A program made the position numbers and the translations under genes. Shown here piece after piece: positions 1-10,003 of a DNA stretch of 50,676 bases. The notes under the pieces are model-generated. The model was not told where the DNA came from. It did no database searches and saw only the letters and a program-made list of their open reading frames with translations. Positions within the stretch are counted from its first letter, which is position 1, and each line of letters starts with the position of its first letter. This DNA is from Mesorhizobium intechi (GTDB lineage Bacteria > Pseudomonadota > Alphaproteobacteria > Rhizobiales > Rhizobiaceae): the NCBI RefSeq assembly GCF_002879535.1, contig NZ_PNOT02000203.1, positions 1 through 50,676 on the forward strand, written 5' to 3'.

Positions 1-1
1 G

Positions 2-691
2 CCGCGCGCATTCGAACAATCCGCGGGCTTCCTGCGCATCGCCAATGGCAGCGAGCCGCTCGACGCCTCCTCGGTGCATCCGGAAGCCTATGGCGTGGCC
101 AAGAAAATCGTCGCCGCCTGCGGCCGCGACGTGGGCTCGCTGATGGGCGACAGTGCCGCGCTCAAAGCGCTCGATCCGCGCGTCTTCGTCGACGAGCGTT
201 TCGGCCTGCCGACGGTGCGTGATATTTTGGCGGAACTGGAGAAGCCCGGCCGCGATCCGCGCCCCGGCTTCAAGACGGCGACCTTCGCCGACGGCGTCGA
301 CGACATCAAGGACCTCAAACCCGGCATGCTGCTGGAGGGCACCGTGACCAATGTCGCGGCCTTTGGCGCCTTCGTCGATATCGGTGTCCATCAGGACGGG
401 CTGGTGCATGTCTCGCAACTGGCCGACCGCTTCATCAAGGACGCGCATGAAGTGGTCAAGGCCGGCGATGTGGTCAAAGTACGCGTCGTCGACGTCGACA
501 TCAAGCGCAAGCGCATCGCTCTGTCCATGCGCAAGGATGGCGGCGAGGGTGGTGCGCCGCGTGCTGGCCCGCGCGACAATGGCGGCGGCAGGCCGGCGCC
601 GCGCTCGCCGGCGCCGCAACGCCAGCCGGAACGGCCGGCCCAGCAAGGGGCCTTCGGTGCGGCACTGGCGGATGCGCTGAAGCGGAAGTAG
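2..691 (+). CDS. tex: Tex-family transcription accessory protein, 3' part only
   Basis: This is the C-terminal 229 residues of an RNA-binding Tex protein, and the frame is open to the window edge, so the gene is 5'-truncated by the window. Tex proteins are about 770 residues long. They have a YqgF-like nuclease fold, helix-hairpin-helix units and a C-terminal S1 domain. Visible here are the end of the HhH region ([11 protein letters not shown], then [11 protein letters not shown]) and a complete S1 domain (about residues 105-180, with [20 protein letters not shown] and DGLVHVSQL). A low-complexity Arg/Pro/Gly tail follows, which is common in alphaproteobacterial members. A GTG at 74 would be an internal start and is not the real one. 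The stop codon abuts the stop of the convergent LysR gene with no gap. Confidence 0.93.
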   Translation, partial: PRAFEQSAGFLRIANGSEPLDASSVHPEAYGVAKKIVAACGRDVGSLMGDSAALKALDPRVFVDERFGLPTVRDILAELEKPGRDPRPGFKTATFADGVDDIKDLKPGMLLEGTVTNVAAFGAFVDIGVHQDGLVHVSQLADRFIKDAHEVVKAGDVVKVRVVDVDIKRKRIALSMRKDGGEGGAPRAGPRDNGGGRPAPRSPAPQRQPERPAQQGAFGAALADALKRK

Positions 692-1603
692 CTACCACGC
701 CAGAACAGCCGGCTCCTTCTCGACCTGGTCTCGCAGCCAGTCGCGAAAGCTGGCGACGGGGGGATGGTCGCGCTTGTCGTGCGGGACGACGAGGTAATAG
801 GCGCTGCGGCTTTGCATGGGCTGGCCGGGTGCCGGCACGAGTTGGCCGCGCTGCAATTCGCCCGCGATGAGGAGCAGCGGCAACAGCGCGACGCCAAGCC
901 CCGCCATGCAGGCCTGGGCGGCGGTGCCGAATTGTTCGAACTGCATGCCGGGTCCGGCCGGAGCGCTCAGGCCCTGATGCTCGAACCATTCGGTCCAGGC
1001 GCCGGGGCGCGTCGCCATGTGCAGCAGTGGCAGGCGACCGATATCGGCCGGCGTGGTGATGGCGCGGCCGGCGAGGAATTCGGGCGAGGCCACCGGCGCC
1101 ACGGTTTCGCGCACCAGCAGCGTCGAATCGGCCCCCGGCCAGTCCGGCAGGCCGTAGTGAATCGCGGCGTCCAGCCTTTCCCTGGCGAAGTCGAAGCGGC
1201 CGACGCGGGTGACGAAGTTGATGGTGATGTCGGGATTGTTCGCGACGAAATCCGGGATCATCGGCATCAGCCAGCGCGTTCCGAAGGTCGGCAAAATGGC
1301 GAGGTTCAAGATGCCACTATGCCGATTGCTCATCAGTCCCAGGGCTGCGTCGCGCAACTGGCCGAGGGCCGAACGCACCGCTTCGGCGTAGATTTCGCCT
1401 GCCTGTGACAGCCGGACATTGCGGCTGTCGCGCTCGAACAGCCGGCGCCCGAACTGGTCTTCGAGCAGCCTGATCTGCCGGCTGACCGCGCCTTGGGTCA
1501 GATCCAGCTCCTGCGCAGCGGCGGTAAAAGACCCAAGCCGGGCCACCGCCTCGAAGGCGGCGAGGGCGCTGATGTTGGGCAAAAGGCGGCGCTGGACACT
1601 CAT
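692..1603 (-). CDS. LysR-family transcriptional regulator (GcvA-like)
   Basis: A 303-residue LysR regulator of normal family length. The N-terminal winged helix-turn-helix occupies about residues 8-66 (LPNISALAAFEAVARLGSF, then LTQGAVSRQIRLLE). The rest is a periplasmic-binding-protein-like effector domain. The pattern LLPNISALAAFEAVARLGSFTAAA resembles the GcvA subgroup. The gene is divergent from gcdH with a 101-bp gap, so the usual LysR logic suggests it controls gcdH and itself, with glutaryl-CoA or a lysine/aromatic breakdown intermediate as a possible effector; that is inference from context. Its stop directly abuts the stop of tex, and no terminator separates the convergent genes. Confidence 0.92.
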   Translation of the reverse strand: MSVQRRLLPNISALAAFEAVARLGSFTAAAQELDLTQGAVSRQIRLLEDQFGRRLFERDSRNVRLSQAGEIYAEAVRSALGQLRDAALGLMSNRHSGILNLAILPTFGTRWLMPMIPDFVANNPDITINFVTRVGRFDFARERLDAAIHYGLPDWPGADSTLLVRETVAPVASPEFLAGRAITTPADIGRLPLLHMATRPGAWTEWFEHQGLSAPAGPGMQFEQFGTAAQACMAGLGVALLPLLLIAGELQRGQLVPAPGQPMQSRSAYYLVVPHDKRDHPPVASFRDWLRDQVEKEPAVLAW

Positions 1604-1704
1604 GATCCATTCCTAACGCTCATTGATCCGTGAAGCAATTTCGTTTGATTTTTTGAGACCACGGGCCGATAAGCCGGGCTTCACCCGTTGAGGATCGAGA
1701 AGCC
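1604..1704. promoter_or_regulatory. Divergent lysR-gcdH promoter region
   Basis: A 101-bp gap between divergent genes. It is AT-richer than its surroundings (TTTCGTTTGATTTTTTGAG around 1640-1658), as expected for overlapping divergent promoters and a LysR operator. No single operator could be fixed by eye. A GAGGATCGAG stretch lies just before the gcdH ATG and is the likely ribosome binding site. Confidence 0.45.
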
Positions 1705-2901
1705 ATGGCCGCCGAAAAGAATGCATTCGTCTGGGAAGACCCGTTCCTGATCGAGGACCAGCTCTCGGAAGAAGAGCGCATGGTGCGCGACGGCGCGGCG
1801 GCCTTCGCCGCCGACAAGCTCGCGCCGCGCATCGAGGATGCTTATCTCAATGAAAAGACGGATGCCGGCATCTTCCGCGAGATGGGCGAGGCCGGCCTGC
1901 TCGGCATTACCATCCCGGAAGAGTATGGCGGCCTCGGCGCCAATTATGTGACCTACGGGCTGGTCGCGCGGGAAGTCGAACGCGTCGATTCCGGCTATCG
2001 CTCGATGATGTCGGTGCAGTCGTCGCTGGTGATGTATCCGATCCACGCCTATGGCTCCGAAGAGCAGCGCAAGAAATATCTGCCCAAGCTCGCCAGCGGC
2101 GAGTGGATCGGCTGTTTCGGCCTGACCGAGCCGGATGCCGGCTCCGACCCGGGCGGCATGAAGACGCGCGCCGAGAAGACCGCGAACGGCTATAAGCTCT
2201 CCGGTTCCAAAATGTGGATCTCCAACGCGCCGATCGCAGACGTCTTCGTCGTCTGGGCCAAGCTGAAGGGCGAGACCGGCAAGGACGAGATCCGCGGCTT
2301 CGTGCTGGAAAAGGGCATGAAGGGGCTGTCGGCGCCTAAGATCGGCGGCAAGCTATCGCTGCGCGCGTCGATCACCGGTGAAGTGGTGATGGAAGGCGTC
2401 GAGGTCGGCGAGGACGCGCTGCTGCCCAACGCCAAGGGCCTTGGCGGCCCGTTCGGCTGTCTTAACCGGGCTCGCTACGGCATCTCCTGGGGCTCGATGG
2501 GCGCGGCGGAAGATTGCTGGCACCGCGCACGCCAGTACGGTCTCGACCGCAAGCAATTCGGCAAGCCGCTGGCCGGCACGCAGCTTTACCAGAAGAAGCT
2601 CGCCGACATGCAGACAGAGATCGCGCTTGGGCTGCAGGCATCCTTGCGCGTCGGACGGCTGCTCGATGCAGGCAAGATGGCGCCGGAGATGATCTCGATC
2701 GTCAAGCGCAACAATTGCGGCAAGGCGCTCGACATCGCCCGCCAGGCCCGCGACATGCATGGCGGCAACGGCATCCAGATCGGCTACCACGTCATGCGCC
2801 ACGCGCAGAATCTGGAGACGGTCAACACCTACGAGGGCACGCATGACGTGCATGCGCTGATCCTGGGACGGGCGCAGACAGGATTGCAGGCGTTCTTTTG
2901 A
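1705..2901 (+). CDS. gcdH: Glutaryl-CoA dehydrogenase (acyl-CoA dehydrogenase family)
   Basis: A 398-residue FAD-dependent acyl-CoA dehydrogenase. GcdH oxidises and decarboxylates glutaryl-CoA to crotonyl-CoA in the cytoplasm, in lysine, hydroxylysine and tryptophan breakdown, passing electrons to ETF. Diagnostic segments are [19 protein letters not shown] (flavin/substrate loop), KMWISNAP, the arginine-rich [10 protein letters not shown], and the C-terminal [20 protein letters not shown]. Glu377 in that last motif is the catalytic base, and the surrounding sequence separates GcdH from other acyl-CoA dehydrogenases. Length is typical. The ATG at 1705 is preceded by a purine-rich GAGGATCGAG. 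An aminoadipate semialdehyde dehydrogenase lies 11 kb downstream, which fits lysine catabolism. Confidence 0.95.
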   Translation: MAAEKNAFVWEDPFLIEDQLSEEERMVRDGAAAFAADKLAPRIEDAYLNEKTDAGIFREMGEAGLLGITIPEEYGGLGANYVTYGLVAREVERVDSGYRSMMSVQSSLVMYPIHAYGSEEQRKKYLPKLASGEWIGCFGLTEPDAGSDPGGMKTRAEKTANGYKLSGSKMWISNAPIADVFVVWAKLKGETGKDEIRGFVLEKGMKGLSAPKIGGKLSLRASITGEVVMEGVEVGEDALLPNAKGLGGPFGCLNRARYGISWGSMGAAEDCWHRARQYGLDRKQFGKPLAGTQLYQKKLADMQTEIALGLQASLRVGRLLDAGKMAPEMISIVKRNNCGKALDIARQARDMHGGNGIQIGYHVMRHAQNLETVNTYEGTHDVHALILGRAQTGLQAFF

Positions 2902-3192
2902 ACTGTGCCGATAATCAGGTAAGGCCGGCCTGCGAATGGCAGGCTTCCTGCGCTTCCCCGTTCTGCTGCGTCGCGGTAGAACCGAGCTCACGTACTTCAA
3001 AGTACGCTCCGCCGTCGCCAGGGCGACCCCGAAAGCCACCACTCTCGACTCGGCCTGACCTGAATCTCAACACACCGCACGCGAGCGCCAGCTGCTTAAA
3101 TTAGGTGCACCGCAACATCTGTGCTTGGAGAATGGCCAGCAGATGTGTCAGGGTTCGGCGAATTCGTTTGAAACGCCGATCTCCGGGGTCCC
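2902..3192. repeat. Intergenic region with short palindrome
   Basis: A 291-bp gap with no supported gene. It holds the palindrome CGTACTT-CA-AAGTACG at 2991-3006, flanked by GAG (2984-2986) and CTC (3007-3009), which lengthens the stem with an internal bulge. There is no T-run after it, so it is not a classical intrinsic terminator. It resembles the short palindromic repeat elements scattered between genes in Rhizobiales genomes (from memory; copy number needs a genome search). The rest of the gap shows nothing I recognise. Confidence 0.5.
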
Positions 3193-6100
3193 ATGGCAAT
3201 TCTGGCAGCCGTCTACCATCTGACCCATTATAAATACGACCGGCCGGTGGTTCTCGGCCCCCAGATCGTCAGGCTGCAGCCCGCGCCGCATTCCCGGACA
3301 AAGGTGTTGAGCCATTCGCTCAAGGTTGAGCCGGCGAACCATTTCGTCAATCTGCAGCAGGATCCCTACGGCAACTTCCTCGCCCGCTTCGTTTTTCCCG
3401 AACCGGTGGCGGAACTGAAGATCGAGGTCGATCTCGTCGCCGACATGACGGTCTACAATCCGTTCGATTTCTTCGTCGAGCCGTCGGCCGAGACATTCCC
3501 GTTCGAATATCCGGAAGAGATCAGGGATGACCTTGCCATCTACCGGACACCAGAACCGGCGGGCCCCCTGCTCTCGGCCTTCCTGAGGACCATCGACACG
3601 AGCGCGAAGAACACCGTCAATTTCCTCGTCGACCTGAATGCCCGGCTGCAGCGCGAGATCGCCTATATCGTGCGCATGGAGACCGGCGTGTTCTCGCCGG
3701 AGGAGACCTTGGCCGCCGGCAAGGGCTCGTGCCGGGATTCGAGCTGGCTCCTGGTGCAGATCCTGCGCAATCTCGGCATCGCCGCGCGCTTCGTCTCGGG
3801 CTACCTGATCCAGCTGAAGCCTGATCTCGTGGCGCTGGACGGGCCGGCCGGAACATCGGTCGATTTCACCGATCTGCATGCCTGGTGCGAGGTCTATCTG
3901 CCGGGCGCCGGCTGGATCGGCTTCGACCCGACCTCGGGTCTCCTCACCGGCGAGAGCCACGTGCCGCTGGCCGCGACCCCGCATTTCCGCAATGCCGCGC
4001 CGATTTCGGGCATGGCGAGCTTTGCCAATGTCGAGTTCGGCTTCGACATGCGGGTCGACCGCATCGCCGAGCATCCGCGCATCACCAAGCCGTTCTCCGA
4101 CGAAAGCTGGCAGGCGCTCGATGCGCTCGGCAACAAGGTCGACGCGGCACTTGCGGCAGGCGACGTGCGGCTGACGATGGGCGGGGAGCCGACCTTCGTG
4201 TCGATCGATGATTTCGAGTCCGCCGAATGGAACACCGCCGCCGTCGGTCCGACCAAGCGCGAAAAGGCCGATGCGCTGATCCGCAGGCTGCGGGAGCGCT
4301 TCGCACCGGGCGGCTTCCTCCACTACGGTCAGGGCAAATGGTATCCGGGCGAGAGCCTGCCGCGTTGGACCTTCTCGCTCTACTGGCGTGCCGACGGCCA
4401 GCCGGTGTGGAGCGATCCGTCGCTGATCGCACGGGAGAAAAGCGAAGCCAAGGTTGGCCCGCAGCAGGCCGAAAGCCTGCTGACGGCGATCGCCGGCGAG
4501 CTCGGCATCGACAAGGCCATGGTCAGCGAAGCCTATGAGGATCCTGCCGAATGGCTGCTCAAGGAAGGCAAGCTGCCGGAAAATGTCGATCCGTCCAACT
4601 CCAAGCTCGAGGACCCGGAAGAGCGCAGCCGCATGGCAAGGGTGTTCGAACGCGGGCTGACCAAACCGTCGGGCTATGTGTTGCCCGTGCAGCGCTGGAA
4701 CAGCCAGGCTTCTGGACCGCGCTGGCGTTCGGAAAAATGGAAGACACGACGCGGCCGGCTGTTCCTGGTGCCGGGCGATTCACCGGTCGGCTACCGCTTG
4801 CCATTGGGCACGCTGCCCTACGTGCCGCCGGCACAATTCCCCTACATCGTGCCGGTCGATCCGTCACTGCCGCGCGGTCCATTGCCGGTACGCGAAGCGA
4901 TCCTGCCCACCGTGGCGCCAGCCGAACTGGAGGGCGCCGACGAGATGGCGCGCCGGCAGCAGGCGGCGTCGTTCACCGCCGCGACCGGTCAGCAGGACCG
5001 GGTCGAACAGGAGATCACCGAGATTGGCGGCGCGGTGCGTACCGCACTTTCGGTCGAGCCGCGCGACGGGCGGCTGTGCGTGTTCATGCCGCCGGTCGAA
5101 GCGCTGGAGGACTATCTCGAACTGGTCGCCGCCGCCGAGAATGCGGCGCGTTCCATCGGCCTTCCCGTGCACATAGAAGGTTACGGGCCGCCGCATGATC
5201 CGCGCCTCAACGTCATCCGCGTCGCGCCCGATCCCGGCGTCATCGAGGTCAATATCCATCCGGCGTCGAACTGGCAGGATTGCGTGGCGACGACCACGGC
5301 GATCTATGAAGAGGCGCGGCTGACGCGGCTTGGCGCCGACAAGTTCATGATCGACGGCCGCCACACCGGCACCGGCGGCGGCAACCATGTCGTGGTCGGC
5401 GGTGCGACGCCCAATGACAGCCCGTTCCTGCGCCGGCCTGATCTGTTGAAGAGCCTGGTGCTGCAATGGCAGCGGCATCCGTCGCTCTCCTATCTGTTCT
5501 CCGGCCTGTTCATCGGCCCGACCAGCCAGGCGCCGCGGTTCGACGAAGCACGCCACGATTCGCTGTATGAACTTGAAATCGCCATGGCGCAGGTGCCGCA
5601 TCCGGACCAAGGCTCGGCACCCTTGCCGTGGCTGGTCGACCGGCTGTTCCGCAATTTGCTGACCGACGTCACGGGCAACACGCACCGCTCGGAAATCTGC
5701 ATCGACAAGCTGTTCTCGCCGGACGGCCCGACCGGCCGGCTGGGGCTGGTCGAATTCCGCGGCTTCGAGATGCCACCCAATGCGCGCATGAGCCTGGCGC
5801 AGCAATTGCTTGTCAGGGCGATCATCGCCCGCGCGTGGAAGAACCCGCTGGACGGCCGCTTCGTACGCTGGGGCACCTCGCTGCACGACCGTTTCATGCT
5901 GTCGCATCATGTCTGGGCGGATTTTCTCGACGTGCTCGACGACCTCAAGCTCAACGGCTTCGAGTTCCGCCCCGAATGGTTCGATGCGCAGCTCGAATTC
6001 CGCTTCCCGTTCTGCGGCGAGGTCCAGCATGCCGGCATCAAGCTGGAGCTGCGGCAGGCGCTGGAGCCGTGGCATGTCATGGGCGAACAGGGCGCGATCG

Positions 6101-6552
6101 GCGGCACCGTGCGCTTCGTCGATTCCTCGGTCGAGCGGTTGCAGGTCAAGACCGAAGGCCTCAATCCGGAGCGCCACGCCATCGTCTGCAACGGCCGCGT
6201 CGTGCCGATGAAGGTGACCGACAACCGCGAGGTCGCGGTGGCCGGCGTGCGCTTCAAGGCCTGGCAGCCGGCTTCGGGCCTGCATCCGGCGCTGCCGGTC
6301 AACACGCCGCTGGTGTTCGACATCTATGACCGCTGGTCGGGAAGGGCGATCGGCGGCTGCGTCTACCATGTCGCGCATCCCGGCGGCCGCAATTACGACA
6401 CCTTCCCGGTCAACGGCAACGAGGCGGAAGCGCGGCGGCTCGCCCGCTTCGAACCGCGCGGCCATACACCATCGACCTATGTGCTGCGCGAGGAACAACC
6501 GGCGGAAGATTTCCCGATGACCCTTGACCTCAGGCGACCGGCAAGACTCTGA
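3193..6552 (+). CDS. Transglutaminase-like protein with DUF2126 C-terminal region
   Basis: A 1119-residue protein. The N-terminus carries the bacterial transglutaminase N-terminal domain (about 1-90) and a papain-like transglutaminase core with the triad Cys180 ([10 protein letters not shown]), His229 (DLHAWCEV) and Asp245 (WIGFDPTSG). From about residue 320 to the end is the large DUF2126 region ([15 protein letters not shown], then [11 protein letters not shown] and [14 protein letters not shown]). The length matches the family. These proteins are always found with circularly permuted ATP-grasp and alpha-E proteins and are thought to make or process a peptide or amide tag; the substrate is unknown. 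It is the first gene of a tight operon, with a 6-nt gap to the next. Its own start follows the CGCCGATCTCCGGGGTCCC leader. Confidence 0.9.
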   Translation: MAILAAVYHLTHYKYDRPVVLGPQIVRLQPAPHSRTKVLSHSLKVEPANHFVNLQQDPYGNFLARFVFPEPVAELKIEVDLVADMTVYNPFDFFVEPSAETFPFEYPEEIRDDLAIYRTPEPAGPLLSAFLRTIDTSAKNTVNFLVDLNARLQREIAYIVRMETGVFSPEETLAAGKGSCRDSSWLLVQILRNLGIAARFVSGYLIQLKPDLVALDGPAGTSVDFTDLHAWCEVYLPGAGWIGFDPTSGLLTGESHVPLAATPHFRNAAPISGMASFANVEFGFDMRVDRIAEHPRITKPFSDESWQALDALGNKVDAALAAGDVRLTMGGEPTFVSIDDFESAEWNTAAVGPTKREKADALIRRLRERFAPGGFLHYGQGKWYPGESLPRWTFSLYWRADGQPVWSDPSLIAREKSEAKVGPQQAESLLTAIAGELGIDKAMVSEAYEDPAEWLLKEGKLPENVDPSNSKLEDPEERSRMARVFERGLTKPSGYVLPVQRWNSQASGPRWRSEKWKTRRGRLFLVPGDSPVGYRLPLGTLPYVPPAQFPYIVPVDPSLPRGPLPVREAILPTVAPAELEGADEMARRQQAASFTAATGQQDRVEQEITEIGGAVRTALSVEPRDGRLCVFMPPVEALEDYLELVAAAENAARSIGLPVHIEGYGPPHDPRLNVIRVAPDPGVIEVNIHPASNWQDCVATTTAIYEEARLTRLGADKFMIDGRHTGTGGGNHVVVGGATPNDSPFLRRPDLLKSLVLQWQRHPSLSYLFSGLFIGPTSQAPRFDEARHDSLYELEIAMAQVPHPDQGSAPLPWLVDRLFRNLLTDVTGNTHRSEICIDKLFSPDGPTGRLGLVEFRGFEMPPNARMSLAQQLLVRAIIARAWKNPLDGRFVRWGTSLHDRFMLSHHVWADFLDVLDDLKLNGFEFRPEWFDAQLEFRFPFCGEVQHAGIKLELRQALEPWHVMGEQGAIGGTVRFVDSSVERLQVKTEGLNPERHAIVCNGRVVPMKVTDNREVAVAGVRFKAWQPASGLHPALPVNTPLVFDIYDRWSGRAIGGCVYHVAHPGGRNYDTFPVNGNEAEARRLARFEPRGHTPSTYVLREEQPAEDFPMTLDLRRPARL

Positions 6553-6558
6553 TCAGCG

Positions 6559-8970
6559 ATGGCAAAGGGGAATCACAAAAGGATACGCGGCAAGCCGCAG
6601 ATCCATAGCCTGCTGGAGCACTACCAGCCCATCGACGGCGTCGTCGACGAGATGGTCGACGCCACAGGCAATCCCCGTCCGGTCTGGAAGCATTTCATCG
6701 AGGCGCTCGACGATCTCGGTGCCGAGAAGCTCGGCCAGCGTTTTGCCCGCGCCGACCAGTATCTGCGCGACGCCGGCGTCTATTACCGCGTCTACGACAA
6801 GGCCGGCGCCAATGAACGCGAATGGCCGCTGGCGCATGTGCCGCTGCTTATCGAAGACAGCGAATGGGCAGCGATCAGCGCCGGTCTCGTGCAGCGCGCC
6901 GAATTGTTCGAGGAAACCATCGCCGATATCTATGGGCGCAACCGGCTGATCGAAAAAGGCATCCTGCCTGCGGGATTGATCGCGGCCAGCCCCGAATATT
7001 TGCGGCCTGTCGTCGGTACCACGCCGGTCGGCGGCCATTACCTGCATATCTGTGCCTTCGAGCTTGGCCGTGGGCCTGACGGCCAGTGGTGGGTGCTGGG
7101 CGATCGTACGCAGGCGCCGTCAGGCGCAGGCTTCGCCCTGGAGAACCGCGTCGCGACGACGCGCGCGCTGTCCGACATCTATGGCGAGATGCATGTGCAT
7201 CGCCTGGCCGGCTTCTTCCGCCGTTTCCGCGACGCGCTGATCGGCATGGCCAGGGAGAGCGACGGCCGCGTCGCCATTTTGACGCCGGGGCCGCTCAACG
7301 AAACCTATTACGAACACGCCTATATCGCCCGCTATCTCGGCATCATGCTGCTCGAAGGCGAGGACCTGACCGTTTCCGGCGGCAGGCTGATGGTGCGCAC
7401 CGTTTCCGGCCTGATGCCGATCAGCGTCTTGTGGCGGCGTCTCGACGCGGCTTTTGCCGATCCGGTCGAATTGCGGTCGGATTCGCAGATCGGCACGCCG
7501 GGACTGGTCGAGGCGATCCGCCAGGGTGCGGTGGCGACCGTCAATGCACTCGGCTCGGGCCTGATGGAAACGCGGGCGCTGCTCGCCTTCCTGCCCAAGA
7601 TCGTGCGCGAATTGCGTGGCGAGGAGCTGCTCTTGCCAAGCGTCGCGACATGGTGGTGCGGGCAGGCGACCGAACGCGCCCATGTGCTTGCCAATATCGA
7701 CCGCATGGTGGTCGGCCCGGCGCTGTCGACGAGACTTGCCTTCGAGGATGATGGCCAGACCACGCTGGGCTCGGCGCTGTCGGCAGGCGAGCGGGCCGAG
7801 CTGGTGGCGCGCATCGAACGCGATGGCGGCGCCTTCGTCGGCCAGGAAGCTGTGACGCTGTCGACGACACCGGTCTTTGTCGGAGGCTGGCTGGAGCCGC
7901 GTCCGGCGAGCCTGCGCGTCTATCTGGCGCGTACGCCCGATGGCTGGACGGTGATGCCGGGCGGGTTCGCCCGTGTCGGCCTGTCGCTCGACCCGACGGC
8001 GATCGCCATGCAGCGCGGCGGCCAGGCGGCCGACGTCTGGGTGGTCAGCGACAGGCCCGTCGAGCGCGAGACGCTGCTGCCGCAGGAGAGTGATAGTTTC
8101 ACCCGCACCAGGCCGGGCAGCCTGCCCAGCCGCGCTGCGGAAAACCTGACCTGGCTCGGCCGCTATATCGAGCGTTCGGAAGACACGGTGCGCATCCTGC
8201 GTGCCTATCATGTGCGGCTGGCCGAGACATCCGATCCGGACATGCCGCTGCTGGCCGACATCAGGGACTATCTCGAACCGTTCGGCATCGACGTCGAGAC
8301 GGCGATCCCGTCGGGGCTGATCGGAACGCTCGATAGCGCCGTCTACAGCGCTGGCCAGATCCGCGACCGGTTTTCTCCCGATGGCTGGCTGGCACTCAAG
8401 GACCTGTCGAAGACCATCCACCAGTTCGCCACGACGGTGGCGCCGGGCGATGACGCGACGCGGGCCATGACGGTGATCCTGCGCAAGCTCGCCGGTTTTT
8501 CCGGCCTTCTGCATGAGAACATGTACCGCTTCGCCGGCTGGCGGTTCCTTGAGATCGGCCGGCGGCTGGAACGCGGCATCCAGATCGCCCGGACGCTGTC
8601 CCGGCTGACCAGCCCCAACGCGCCGGACGGCGCGCTCGACATGATGCTGGAGATCGGCGACAGCGTCATGACCCATCGCCGGCAATATCCGGTGCAGACC
8701 GGCCGGCGCACGGTGGTCGATCTTCTGGCGCTCGACCCGCTCAATCCCCGCTCGATCCTGTTCCAGCTGGAAAGGCTGAAGGCCGAGATCGGCCTGTTGC
8801 CGTCCGTCGGCGGCGAGGGGCACATGTCGGCCGCGGCGAAGGAGATCCTGCAGCTCAACACGGCCACAGCCATCAAGGAGCCTTCAGACATGACGGCAAA
8901 GGCGCTGGACGAACTCGCATATGAAATCGGCGGTCTCTACAACAGCCTCGCCAAAGCCTATTTCGGCTAG
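6559..8970 (+). CDS. Fused circularly permuted ATP-grasp and alpha-E protein
   Basis: An 803-residue two-domain protein. Residues 1 to about 480 match the circularly permuted ATP-grasp family (COG2308/DUF404-407 type), with segments such as YYRVYDKAGANEREWPLAHVP, TPGPLNETYYEHAYIARYLG and LLPSVATWWCGQ. From about residue 520 (LPSRAAENLTWLGRYIERSEDTVRIL) to the end is the all-helical alpha-E domain (COG2307/DUF403). In many bacteria these are two separate genes; here they are joined. ATP-grasp enzymes of this type are predicted to ligate an amino acid or amine to a carboxylate. Gaps of 6 nt upstream and 3 nt downstream mark a single transcription unit with the two transglutaminase genes. Function is inferred from the family context only. 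Confidence 0.9.
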   Translation: MAKGNHKRIRGKPQIHSLLEHYQPIDGVVDEMVDATGNPRPVWKHFIEALDDLGAEKLGQRFARADQYLRDAGVYYRVYDKAGANEREWPLAHVPLLIEDSEWAAISAGLVQRAELFEETIADIYGRNRLIEKGILPAGLIAASPEYLRPVVGTTPVGGHYLHICAFELGRGPDGQWWVLGDRTQAPSGAGFALENRVATTRALSDIYGEMHVHRLAGFFRRFRDALIGMARESDGRVAILTPGPLNETYYEHAYIARYLGIMLLEGEDLTVSGGRLMVRTVSGLMPISVLWRRLDAAFADPVELRSDSQIGTPGLVEAIRQGAVATVNALGSGLMETRALLAFLPKIVRELRGEELLLPSVATWWCGQATERAHVLANIDRMVVGPALSTRLAFEDDGQTTLGSALSAGERAELVARIERDGGAFVGQEAVTLSTTPVFVGGWLEPRPASLRVYLARTPDGWTVMPGGFARVGLSLDPTAIAMQRGGQAADVWVVSDRPVERETLLPQESDSFTRTRPGSLPSRAAENLTWLGRYIERSEDTVRILRAYHVRLAETSDPDMPLLADIRDYLEPFGIDVETAIPSGLIGTLDSAVYSAGQIRDRFSPDGWLALKDLSKTIHQFATTVAPGDDATRAMTVILRKLAGFSGLLHENMYRFAGWRFLEIGRRLERGIQIARTLSRLTSPNAPDGALDMMLEIGDSVMTHRRQYPVQTGRRTVVDLLALDPLNPRSILFQLERLKAEIGLLPSVGGEGHMSAAAKEILQLNTATAIKEPSDMTAKALDELAYEIGGLYNSLAKAYFG

Positions 8971-8973
8971 TCC

Positions 8974-9858
8974 ATGCTCTACGACATCAGGCTTCATCTT
9001 CACTACGACTATGCCGCCGCGGCGGGCGGCGGCCGCCACCAGATCCGCGTGCTGCCATCGACGATATCAGGCGTCCAGCGCGTCATTGCCGCATCGCTGT
9101 CCTTTGCCCCGGCGCCCAATGAGCGGTCGGATTTCTCGGACTTCTTCGGCAACAACGTCACTTCGATTGCCTTTCGCGATGCGCATGACGCGCTCGACAT
9201 CAGGATGAGCGCACGCGTTTCGGTGTCGCGGGCGGAGCCGGGGCTCGACGTGTCGCCCGATATCGGGCGGCTGCGGCAGGAACTGGCCGCGGTACGGTCG
9301 TTGGCGTCCGACTCGCCGCACCATTTTCTGGCCGGAAGCGTGCACTCCGGCCTGGACGCGGCGATCACCTCTTATGCGCGGGACAGCATCGGTACCTCGG
9401 CCGCCGGCACGGCAATGGATCTGTGCAATCGCATCCATCGGGAGTTCACCTATGACGGCGAGGCGACCACGGTGCGGACCCGGGCCAGCGATGCCTTCAG
9501 GCTGAAGCGCGGCGTCTGCCAGGATTTTTCGCACATCATGATCGCGGGCTTGCGCGGGCTCGGCATTCCGGCCGGTTATGTGAGCGGCTTCCTGCGCACC
9601 ATCCCGCCCAAGGGCAAGCCGCGGCTGGAAGGCGCCGACGCCATGCATGCCTGGGTCAAGGTCTGGTGCGGACGTGACGCCGGCTGGCAGGAGTTCGACC
9701 CGACCAACGGCATGCGAGCCAGCAACGACCATATCACCGTCGGCTACGGCCGGGACTATCCCGACGTCGCGCCGATCGTCGGCGTGCTGAAGACCACGGG
9801 CGGACAGGTCGGCGAGCAGGCCGTCGACGTCATTCCGGTTGCGCTCGAGAAGGTATGA
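8974..9858 (+). CDS. Transglutaminase-family protein (short form)
   Basis: A 294-residue protein with an N-terminal transglutaminase-associated beta domain (MLYDIRLHLHYDYAAAAGGG to about 85) and a C-terminal transglutaminase core. The triad is Cys182 (KRGVCQDFSH), His225 (ADAMHAWVKV) and Asp242 (WQEFDPTNG), all present, so it should be catalytically competent as a cysteine peptidase or amidase-like enzyme. It is a paralogue of the N-terminal part of the 1119-residue protein two genes upstream but lacks the DUF2126 region. It begins 3 nt after the ATP-grasp/alpha-E stop and is the last gene of the operon. No signal peptide is visible, so a cytoplasmic role is likely. Confidence 0.92.
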   Translation: MLYDIRLHLHYDYAAAAGGGRHQIRVLPSTISGVQRVIAASLSFAPAPNERSDFSDFFGNNVTSIAFRDAHDALDIRMSARVSVSRAEPGLDVSPDIGRLRQELAAVRSLASDSPHHFLAGSVHSGLDAAITSYARDSIGTSAAGTAMDLCNRIHREFTYDGEATTVRTRASDAFRLKRGVCQDFSHIMIAGLRGLGIPAGYVSGFLRTIPPKGKPRLEGADAMHAWVKVWCGRDAGWQEFDPTNGMRASNDHITVGYGRDYPDVAPIVGVLKTTGGQVGEQAVDVIPVALEKV

Positions 9859-10003
9859 CAGCGGGCGAAAAGCGCGAAGCGTTCCTGTACTGCAATTGTG
9901 GGTGGAGGAAGCGACTTCTCAAACATTGAAGGGGTCGCTAATCTCTATTTGTTTCGAGGGACAGCCATTTTTGCTGCCAATGGGCGGGCGCGGGGTCTTG
10001 TAA

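Noticed and set aside
4864..6498. 544-codon minus-strand frame in the DUF2126 region
   Set aside because: Antisense of the conserved plus-strand protein; low-complexity His/Arg/Asp composition.
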